Positions 53,162-60,366 of a stretch of 64,000 nt of DNA are shown in pieces (the first letter of the stretch is position 1; the number at the start of each line of letters is the position of its first letter). Both the position numbers and the translations under genes were made by a program. The notes under the pieces are model-generated. The model did not search any database and had not been told where the DNA came from. It saw only the letters and a program-made list of their open reading frames with translations. The DNA lies in NCBI GenBank assembly GCA_902729415.1, contig CACVCF010000223.1:124001-188000 (forward strand). The letters are read 5' to 3'. The DNA is from Terasakiella magnetica. GTDB taxonomy: Bacteria > Pseudomonadota > Alphaproteobacteria > Rhodospirillales > Magnetospirillaceae.

Positions 53162-54514
53162 TTGAGGTCTTCAATCAATCAGTCAGAGGATGATGACCTC
53201 CTCTTGAACGATGACGACTTTACCGCTCTGATGGCGCCGCTGGGGCCGTTCGAGCGGGTGCCCCGTCTGGCATTGGGGGTATCGGGAGGTGCCGACAGCT
53301 TGGCACTGGCCCTGCTGGCGGCCCGATGGGCCGAGCGGCGGGGTGGGGACGTGGTGGCGCTGACCGTGGATCATGGCCTGCGGCCGGAATCCGGCGTCGA
53401 GGCGGCCCAGGTGGCTGGGTGGCTTGCGGCCCACCGAATTCGTCATGAAATCCTGGTGTGGGAGGGAGACAAGCCTGGGGCCGACCTCCAGGCGGCGGCG
53501 CGTGATGCCCGCCGCGCTCTTCTGGGAGGGTATTGTGCCCGTCATGGCATCCTTCATCTGCTGCTGGCTCATCACCGCGAAGATCAGGCCGAGACCTTCT
53601 TGCTGCGGCTGGCGCGGGGCTCTGGCGTCGATGGCCTTGCCGCCATGGCTTTGGCCCAGCCTACCCACTGGGGCCGGATTTTGCGGCCATTGCTGGCGGT
53701 GCCGCGTGCCCGGCTGGCTGCGACCCTGATCGCCCAAGGGCAGACGTGGATCGAAGATCCTTCCAACCGCAATGCGGCCTTCGCACGGGTGCGGATGCGC
53801 CGATTGGCTTTTGTCCTGGCCGCCGAGGGCTTGACCGCGCCACGCCTTGCCGCCACTGCCGGGCACATGGCCCGCGCGCGGGCCGCTTTGGAGCAGGCGG
53901 TAGCCGACGCGGCGGCGGCAAGGGTCGAGATGCATGAGGCCGGATACGCATGGCTTGACCTCAACGGGCTGGCGCATTTGCCCGAAGAGGTGGGGCTGCG
54001 GCTGCTGTCGCGGCTGCTGGGTATGGTGGGGGGCGGGGCCTATGGTCCCCGGCTGGAGCGGCTGGAACGACTGTGGGCCGAGTTCAGCCATGGCCTTGAA
54101 ACGGCACGGACCCTTGGCGGCTGCCGGGTGGTACCGGAAAAGAGCGGGCGGGTGCTGATCTGCCGCGAGCCTGCCAAGATGGAGGCCATGGTGTCTCTGT
54201 CCGCCGGGAACGATGTTTTCTGGGATGGGCGGTTCCGTGTCCGCTGCTCGTCCGATCTGCCGCCGGGCTATGGCCTGGGAGGGCTTGGGGGGGAGGGATG
54301 GCGGAAAATCACGGCTTTGGTCAAGCCTGCGCGGCTGCCGGCCGTTCCGGCGGCAGCAAGGCCAAGTTTACCTGCCCTTTACGGTGAGGATGGTATTTCC
54401 GCCGTGCCTCACCTCGGCTATAACCGTGGTGATGCGGGCGAGTGTCCAGTCGTGCTGGAGGCTGCCCCGGCAATTCGTCTGACGATGGCGGGCCGCCTCC
54501 TTGTGGTCGCTTGA
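53162..54514 (+). CDS. tilS: tRNA(Ile)-lysidine synthase
   Basis: The 450-residue enzyme ligates lysine to C34 of the CAU-anticodon isoleucine tRNA, making it read AUA. It has the PP-loop ATP-binding motif ALGVSGGADSLALALL (SGGADS at about residues 41-46), the LTVDHGLRPES motif, HHREDQAETFLLRLARGSG, and a C-terminal TilS substrate-binding domain. The frame opens with TTG at 53162; an in-frame TTG at 53204 and ATG at 53231 are alternatives, and none has a strong ribosome site. It begins 11 bp after the giant adhesin stop codon, so translational coupling or read-through transcription from that gene is possible. ftsH follows. Confidence 0.95.
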   Translation: MRSSINQSEDDDLLLNDDDFTALMAPLGPFERVPRLALGVSGGADSLALALLAARWAERRGGDVVALTVDHGLRPESGVEAAQVAGWLAAHRIRHEILVWEGDKPGADLQAAARDARRALLGGYCARHGILHLLLAHHREDQAETFLLRLARGSGVDGLAAMALAQPTHWGRILRPLLAVPRARLAATLIAQGQTWIEDPSNRNAAFARVRMRRLAFVLAAEGLTAPRLAATAGHMARARAALEQAVADAAAARVEMHEAGYAWLDLNGLAHLPEEVGLRLLSRLLGMVGGGAYGPRLERLERLWAEFSHGLETARTLGGCRVVPEKSGRVLICREPAKMEAMVSLSAGNDVFWDGRFRVRCSSDLPPGYGLGGLGGEGWRKITALVKPARLPAVPAAARPSLPALYGEDGISAVPHLGYNRGDAGECPVVLEAAPAIRLTMAGRLLVVA

Positions 54515-54604
54515 ATCGGCATTATCTGTAGGGCGATGCATGTCGGCGAGGGGCCGAGGGACCGAGAGTGGTCTTTCCTTCGTCAAACCAGGAAGGACCC
54601 GATT

Positions 54605-56524
54605 TTGAATTTCAGCAAGAATCTGGCGCTGTGGGTCATCATCGCCGTGCTGCTGGTGATGCTCTTCAACCTGTTCCAGGCGTCTTCGCCGCCGCGGGGA
54701 CTGGGCCAGGTCTCCTATTCCGATTTCCTGTCGGAAGTGGAGCGCGGCGCCGTGGCTGACGTCACCATTCAGGGCAATGGCATCAGCGGCCACTTCACCG
54801 ATGGGCGGCCCTTTAATTCCTATATGCCGCAGGATGCCAACGTGGTGGATAAGCTGCGCACCCAGAACGTGCGCATCACTGCCATGCCGCCGTCCGAGGA
54901 CGCCCCCACCTTGTGGAGCATCCTGGTCTCGTGGTTCCCCATGCTGCTGCTGATTGGTGTCTGGGTGTTCTTCATGCGCCAGATGCAAGGCGGTGGCGGC
55001 AAGGCCATGGGCTTTGGCAAATCCCGCGCTCGCCTGCTGACTGAAAAAACCGGCCGTGTCACGTTCGAGGACGTGGCAGGCATCGATGAGGCCAAGCAGG
55101 AACTGGAAGAGATCGTCGAGTTCCTCAAAGACCCGCAGAAATTCCAGCGCCTCGGCGGTAAGATCCCCAAGGGCTGCCTGCTGGTCGGCCCGCCCGGTAC
55201 CGGTAAGACCCTGCTGGCCCGCGCCATCGCCGGCGAGGCCAATGTGCCGTTCTTCACCATTTCGGGCTCGGACTTTGTCGAGATGTTCGTGGGCGTCGGC
55301 GCATCGCGTGTCCGCGATATGTTCGAGCAGGGCAAGAAGAACGCGCCCTGCATCATTTTCATCGATGAAATCGACGCCGTCGGCCGTCATCGCGGTGCCG
55401 GTCTCGGCGGCGGTAATGATGAACGCGAGCAGACCTTGAACCAGTTGCTGGTCGAGATGGACGGTTTCGAGTCCAACGAGGGCGTCATCCTCATCGCCGC
55501 CACCAACCGTCCCGACGTGCTGGACCCGGCCCTGCTGCGTCCGGGCCGCTTTGACCGTCAGGTGACAGTGCCCAATCCCGATATTCTGGGCCGCGAAAAG
55601 ATCATCAAGGTCCATATGCGCAAGGTGCCGCTGGCGCCTGACGTGGACGCCCGCATCATCGCGCGCGGCACGCCCGGTTTTTCCGGCGCCGATCTGGCCA
55701 ATCTGGTCAATGAGGCCGCCTTGCTGGCCGCTCGCATCGGTAAGCGGGTGGTAACCATGGCCGAGTTCGAAGCCGCCAAGGACAAGGTCATGATGGGGGC
55801 CGAGCGCCGCTCCATGGTCATGTCCGAAGACGAGAAGAAGCTCACCGCCTATCACGAGGCCGGTCACGCCTTGGTGATGATGCACGTTCCCGGTCACGAG
55901 CCGTTGCATAAGGTCACCATCATTCCGCGCGGGCGTGCCTTGGGGCTGACCATGTCCCTGCCCGAGCGCGACCGCTATTCCTTGTCGCTGCGCCAGATCA
56001 AGTCCATGATCGCCGCCTTCTTCGGCGGTCGGGTGGCGGAAGAGATGATCTTCGGCCTCGACGCCGTCACTACCGGGGCGTCCAATGATATCCAGCGTGC
56101 CACCGAATTGTCGCGCAAGCTGGTGACCGAGTTCGGCTTCTCCGAGAAGCTGGGGCCGCTGCGCTATAACGACAACCAGGAAGAGATCTTCCTTGGCCAC
56201 TCGGTGACCCAGCACAAGAGCGTGTCGGAAGCCACCTCCTCCCTGATCGATTCCGAGGTTCGCCGCTTTGTCGAGGAGGGTGAGAATACCGCCCGCGATA
56301 TCCTGGCCAAGTACCGTGCCGAGTTGGAGATCATCGCCCGCGGTCTGCTGGAGTTCGAGACCTTGTCCCGCGAGGATATCGAAGCCCTGATCCGGGGCGA
56401 CGCCATCCAGCGCCCCGACGGCAGCGGCGATTACCGCCCCAAGGAGCCGCCGCGCCGGTCTTCGGTGCCGACCTCCGGGCCGGGTGGCCGTGGCCTTGAT
56501 CCCGAGCCGCAGCCCGGAGCCTGA
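54605..56524 (+). CDS. ftsH: ATP-dependent zinc metalloprotease FtsH
   Basis: The 639-residue membrane AAA+ protease degrades misfolded membrane and selected cytoplasmic proteins. It has two N-terminal transmembrane helices ([37 protein letters not shown]), Walker A GPPGTGKT (about 195-202), Walker [12 protein letters not shown], the SRH with RPGRFDR, and the zinc site HEAGH with His417. These positions match E. coli FtsH numbering. The open frame reaches to 54536, but the TTG at 54605 is preferred: GGAAGGA (54591-54597) lies seven bases upstream, and the protein then begins with the family-typical N-terminus [10 protein letters not shown]. folP starts two bases after its stop codon. Confidence 0.97.
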   Translation: MNFSKNLALWVIIAVLLVMLFNLFQASSPPRGLGQVSYSDFLSEVERGAVADVTIQGNGISGHFTDGRPFNSYMPQDANVVDKLRTQNVRITAMPPSEDAPTLWSILVSWFPMLLLIGVWVFFMRQMQGGGGKAMGFGKSRARLLTEKTGRVTFEDVAGIDEAKQELEEIVEFLKDPQKFQRLGGKIPKGCLLVGPPGTGKTLLARAIAGEANVPFFTISGSDFVEMFVGVGASRVRDMFEQGKKNAPCIIFIDEIDAVGRHRGAGLGGGNDEREQTLNQLLVEMDGFESNEGVILIAATNRPDVLDPALLRPGRFDRQVTVPNPDILGREKIIKVHMRKVPLAPDVDARIIARGTPGFSGADLANLVNEAALLAARIGKRVVTMAEFEAAKDKVMMGAERRSMVMSEDEKKLTAYHEAGHALVMMHVPGHEPLHKVTIIPRGRALGLTMSLPERDRYSLSLRQIKSMIAAFFGGRVAEEMIFGLDAVTTGASNDIQRATELSRKLVTEFGFSEKLGPLRYNDNQEEIFLGHSVTQHKSVSEATSSLIDSEVRRFVEEGENTARDILAKYRAELEIIARGLLEFETLSREDIEALIRGDAIQRPDGSGDYRPKEPPRRSSVPTSGPGGRGLDPEPQPGA

Positions 56525-56526
56525 GC

Positions 56527-57675
56527 TTGACCGGTTCCGCCTTCCGTCGAAGCCCCGCCCTCCCGCGGGGTTTCGCGTCTCCGGACCAAGATCTCGCCCG
56601 CTCGCTCTATGTGCTGCCCACCGGCCTTGCTGCGGGAGAGCAGGGGGCGGCCATGGTGATTTCCGGCAATGGCTGGCCCCTGGCCGAGGGGTGGGCCAGC
56701 TTCTCGTCGGTGGGGGCGATCCTGCGAACGCCCGACGCCGCCCATCTGGCGGTGGCGCCCTTCGCCGAGGCGGTGACCTGGGCCGAGCAGGAGAGTCAGG
56801 GGGTAGGCCGTCATGTGGCGGACCTGATCCACCGTATCGGCGGGCGGCGGCGGCCTTGGGGCGGTCTCAGTCTTGATGCGCCGGTGATCATGGGCATTGT
56901 CAACGTCACCCCCGACAGCTTTTCCGATGGCGGCGAGGTCTTCGAGACCGAAGCCGCTATCCGTCGCGGGCTGGTCTTGGCCGAGGCTGGGGCCGCCATC
57001 ATTGATGTCGGCGGCGAATCCACCCGTCCGGGGGCCGCCCCGGTCTCGGTGGATGAGGAATTGCGCCGGGTGCTGCCGGTGGTGCGGGCCTTGGCGGAGA
57101 GGGGGCTGTGCGTTTCCATCGATACCCGCCACGCCCGTGTCATGGCGGCGGCGGTGGCGGCGGGGGCGCGGATCATCAATGATGTCACCGCCCTGGCGGG
57201 CGATCCCGATGCCGTTGCCGTGGCGGCGGAATCGGGGGCCGATCTTTGCCTCATGCACATGCAGGGCGACGATCCCCGCACCATGCAGGCCGACCCGCGC
57301 TATGCCTGCGCGCCTTTGGATGTTTATGACGGTCTGGCCGAACGGTTGGCGGTTTGCGCCGCTGCCGGGATCGATCGCGCGCGCATCGCTGTCGATCCCG
57401 GTATTGGTTTTGGCAAGACGCCGGAGCACAACGCCCAAATTCTCGGCACGCTGGCTTTGCTGCATGGTCTGGGCTGCGCCATTTTACTGGGGGTATCGCG
57501 CAAGAGCTTCGTCGCCCGCCTCAGCCGGGGCGAGGAGGCCAAGGACCGCTTTCCCGGCACCTTGGCCGCCGAACTGGCCGGTCTTGATGCGGGGGTGCAG
57601 ATTCTTCGGGTTCATGATGTGCCCGAGACGGCGCAGGCCATCCGGATATGGAGCGCCATGCGGGCGGGGGGATAA
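56527..57675 (+). CDS. folP: Dihydropteroate synthase with N-terminal extension
   Basis: The 382-residue protein joins 4-aminobenzoate to the pterin pyrophosphate in folate synthesis, and is the sulfonamide target. The DHPS barrel begins near residue 119 (VIMGIVNVTPDSFSDGG) and includes DVGGESTRPGA, SIDTRHARV, INDVTAL, LMHMQGDDPRTMQ, DPGIGFGKT and LGVSRKSF. About 118 residues precede the catalytic domain, beginning with TTG two bases after ftsH; this extension is seen in some alphaproteobacterial forms and has no motif I recognise. The usual glmM gene does not follow; instead a convergent PAS-GGDEF-EAL gene ends 19 bp away. Confidence 0.95.
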   Translation: MTGSAFRRSPALPRGFASPDQDLARSLYVLPTGLAAGEQGAAMVISGNGWPLAEGWASFSSVGAILRTPDAAHLAVAPFAEAVTWAEQESQGVGRHVADLIHRIGGRRRPWGGLSLDAPVIMGIVNVTPDSFSDGGEVFETEAAIRRGLVLAEAGAAIIDVGGESTRPGAAPVSVDEELRRVLPVVRALAERGLCVSIDTRHARVMAAAVAAGARIINDVTALAGDPDAVAVAAESGADLCLMHMQGDDPRTMQADPRYACAPLDVYDGLAERLAVCAAAGIDRARIAVDPGIGFGKTPEHNAQILGTLALLHGLGCAILLGVSRKSFVARLSRGEEAKDRFPGTLAAELAGLDAGVQILRVHDVPETAQAIRIWSAMRAGG

Positions 57676-57694
57676 TACCACGGCTCGGCCGGGG

Positions 57695-59788
57695 TCAGAC
57701 GCGCTTGGCAAAAGCCTCGAAATCGCCAATCGGCAAGGGGCGGCTGAACAGATAGCCTTGATAGACGTGGCAATCGACACCGGCCAGGAAGTCGCGTTGT
57801 TCGGCCGTTTCTACACCTTCGGCGATCACGCCCAGAGCCAGGCCTTGGGCCAGGGCCACGATGGTCCTGGCGATGGCGGCATCGTTCGGGTCGATAAGCA
57901 CGTCGTGAACAAAGGACTGATCGATCTTCAAGTGATCCAGCGGCAATCGCTTCAGGTAAGACAGCGACGAATAGCCCGTCCCGAAATCATCGAGTGAGAA
58001 GCCGACTCCCTTGGATTTCAGCGCCATCATTTTGGCGATGGTTTCCTCGACGTCTTCCAGAAGCAGGCTTTCGGTCAGTTCCAGCGTCAGCCGATGCGGA
58101 TTGGCCCCGGTGTGTTCGATCACCGCCAACACATGGCGCGTGAAGTCGGCATGACGGAACTGCCGGGCGCTGACATTCACCGCCAGGGTCAGATCTGCGG
58201 TTTCCGGCCGGGTGGCCCAGCGCGCCAGCTGAGCGCAGGCCGTTTGCAGCACCCAGGCGCCGATCGGCAGGATCAACCCGGTTTCCTCGGCGATGGGGAT
58301 GAATTTTGCGGGGGGGATTGCGCCGTGCTGAGGGTGTTGCCAGCGGAGCAGGGCCTCGGCTCCAAGCAGCCGTCCACCACTGGTGATCTGCGGCTGGTAA
58401 TGAAGGTGAAGCTGATTGTCGGCAATGGCTGTGCGCAATCCGCTTTCGATGGTCGCGCGGGCGGTGACCACGGCTTGCATCTTGGGATCGAAGAAGCACA
58501 AGGTGTTCCGGCCCGCCGCCTTCGCCTGATACATGGCCAGATCGGCCCGTTTCAGCAGGTCATCGATGGTGCCTTGATGATCGGCGAACAAGGTGGCCCC
58601 GATGCTTGGGGTACTGTGATGCTCGTAACTGGCCAACTGGTATGCCAGCCCAAGTGTATGGATGATTTTCCCCCCCGTGATTTCGACCTGGGCGGCGGCC
58701 TCCTCGAGGTCTTTGCTCAATCCCTCCAGCATCACCACGAATTCATCGCCGCCGAGGCGGGCCACGGTATCACCTTCGCGGATACAGGCAGTCAGGCGGA
58801 TGGCGACCTGTTGCAGCAGCAGGTCACCAATGTCATGGCCAAGGGTGTCGTTGAGCGTCTTGAAGTTATCCAGATCGATGAACAGCAGGGCGCAGTAGTG
58901 CCGATTGTCGGCGCTGGACGCCATGGCTTGGCGGAGGCGGTCGCGCAGAAGACGGCGGTTGGGCAACTGGGTCAGGGGGTCGTAGAAGGCCAGGCTCTGG
59001 ATTTCCGCTTCGGCTGCCTTGCGCTCGGTTACGTCGCGCCAGACGCAGTAGATGGCCCTGCGGCCCTGGAGGGTGATGGCTGACAAGGTGACTTCGGCGG
59101 TGAATTCGCTGCCGTCGGCTCGGGAATGGACCCATTCGAAGCGCTGAATGCCCTGGGACAGGGTCTGCGCCATCAACCTCTCGGCCTTGATTTTGGAGGC
59201 TTGCCCATCGGGCTGGAACGGTGGTGAAATCTTGGTGGGAGAGACGAACAGAAGGTCATCCTTGGACGCATAGCCCAAAATGGCCGCAGCAGCGCTGTTA
59301 CAATCGACGAAGTGATAGCCCTCTATAATCCAGGCTGGATCGGGTGAGGAATCGAACAATTTCCGCATCCGCTCTTCGCTTTCGCGCAACGTCTCGGCGG
59401 CGATCCGCGATTTTGTCACGTCACGGAGAATCGCCAGGGTGTAGACCTTGCCGTTCAGAGTATAGCTCGATCCGTGGACTTCGAGATCAAAGGTGCCGCC
59501 GTCACGGCGAAGGCCACGGGTGATGTATTCGGCCGGAACCGCCTGGCCCTGGGACCGCAGGCGGATACGCTCTGCGATGATCAGCCGCTCTTGCGGGGCG
59601 ACGGTATCCATGATCGAGCCGCCGATCAGCTGATCGGTGTCGTCATATCCGAACAGCCGCAGATAGGCTGGGTTGACCAGGGTGTGCAGGCCATTCTGAT
59701 GCAGGCAGATGGCGTCGAGGGCATTGTCGAAAATCGCCTTAAGCGTCAGGCTCAGGTCGATGTCCGATTTTTCCCCCCGGCAGATCAT
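57695..59788 (-). CDS. PAS-PAS-GGDEF-EAL c-di-GMP signalling protein
   Basis: The 697-residue cytoplasmic protein has two PAS domains (about residues 13-125 and 135-255; LFGYDDTDQLIGGSIMDTV, then SSPDPAWIIEGYHFVDCN), a GGDEF domain with DLDNFKTLNDTLGHD and an intact active loop LGGDEFVVMLEG, and an EAL domain with GAEALLRW, SVSARQFRH-type NVSARQF, LELTES, FSLDDFGTGYSS, LKIDQSF and AEGVET. Both enzymatic sites look intact, so it could make or break down c-di-GMP. No transmembrane helix is seen. It is convergent with folP and divergent from the TPR-methyltransferase gene. Confidence 0.93.
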   Translation of the reverse strand: MICRGEKSDIDLSLTLKAIFDNALDAICLHQNGLHTLVNPAYLRLFGYDDTDQLIGGSIMDTVAPQERLIIAERIRLRSQGQAVPAEYITRGLRRDGGTFDLEVHGSSYTLNGKVYTLAILRDVTKSRIAAETLRESEERMRKLFDSSPDPAWIIEGYHFVDCNSAAAAILGYASKDDLLFVSPTKISPPFQPDGQASKIKAERLMAQTLSQGIQRFEWVHSRADGSEFTAEVTLSAITLQGRRAIYCVWRDVTERKAAEAEIQSLAFYDPLTQLPNRRLLRDRLRQAMASSADNRHYCALLFIDLDNFKTLNDTLGHDIGDLLLQQVAIRLTACIREGDTVARLGGDEFVVMLEGLSKDLEEAAAQVEITGGKIIHTLGLAYQLASYEHHSTPSIGATLFADHQGTIDDLLKRADLAMYQAKAAGRNTLCFFDPKMQAVVTARATIESGLRTAIADNQLHLHYQPQITSGGRLLGAEALLRWQHPQHGAIPPAKFIPIAEETGLILPIGAWVLQTACAQLARWATRPETADLTLAVNVSARQFRHADFTRHVLAVIEHTGANPHRLTLELTESLLLEDVEETIAKMMALKSKGVGFSLDDFGTGYSSLSYLKRLPLDHLKIDQSFVHDVLIDPNDAAIARTIVALAQGLALGVIAEGVETAEQRDFLAGVDCHVYQGYLFSRPLPIGDFEAFAKRV

Positions 59789-60355
59789 GTTCCAGCCTCA
59801 GTCTTCGGGAAACGGATGTTTCATTGGTGGATGGGATATCCATCAATGACGATACCATGAACGCTGCGGCATTCACCTCCAGAATTCAGAATTAACATGG
59901 GCCGCCGCTTTGTTGCGAGACGGCGGGACTGGCCTTGCGGATGGTCAAATTGGGCGCGGCCGCACTCTCCTGGCCGCATAGGGTAAGCAGGCGTCCAAGG
60001 CTGGTGTCGGCCATATCATCCCGGCGGCGCGGTGCCTCACCCCCTTGATGGAGGTCAATGATAAAGGCCGTTGGTAAAAGTCAGGTATATTCGGTGCATC
60101 GGTATAATAAGCCCGCTGAAATACGCCGCAATTGGCAGGAATGCTAAGACGTTGCCGGTTGTGTGGGCTAAAAGACCATGCTGTCAAGATGGTTGATAAA
60201 AACAGTCGGGTATGGCACCTCTTCACCATAAACAGGTATTTAAATGCCGAATTAAGGGAGGGAGGATGCCATGCGGCGGGAGGTCTGGTTGATCGTGTCC
60301 GGGGGCGGCGTCACAGCCGCAGAATCTTGGCCCTTCGCAGATACTGGAGCGGCCG
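59789..60355. other. Divergent intergenic region with AT-rich centre and a leader ORF
   Basis: This 567-bp gap separates the PAS-GGDEF-EAL gene and the TPR-methyltransferase gene. The middle (about 60060-60250) is AT-richer than the surroundings and holds TATAAT at 60103-60108 on the plus strand, without a convincing -35 element. A strong Shine-Dalgarno sequence (AAGGGAGGGAGG, 60254-60265) precedes a short ORF at 60271. No RNA gene or mobile element is recognised. Confidence 0.5.
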
Positions 60356-60366
60356 ATGTGCGCTGA
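60271..60366 (+). CDS. Possible 31-residue leader ORF overlapping the TPR-methyltransferase start
   Basis: ATG at 60271 follows GGAGG (60261-60265) by five bases, within the best ribosome-binding site of this part of the window. The ORF encodes MRREVWLIVSGGGVTAAESW and 11 further residues, ending in TGA at 60364-60366, eleven bases inside the next gene in another frame. The arrangement suggests translational coupling. It resembles no known leader peptide and could be chance. Confidence 0.4.
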   Translation: MRREVWLIVSGGGVTAAESWPFADTGAADVR

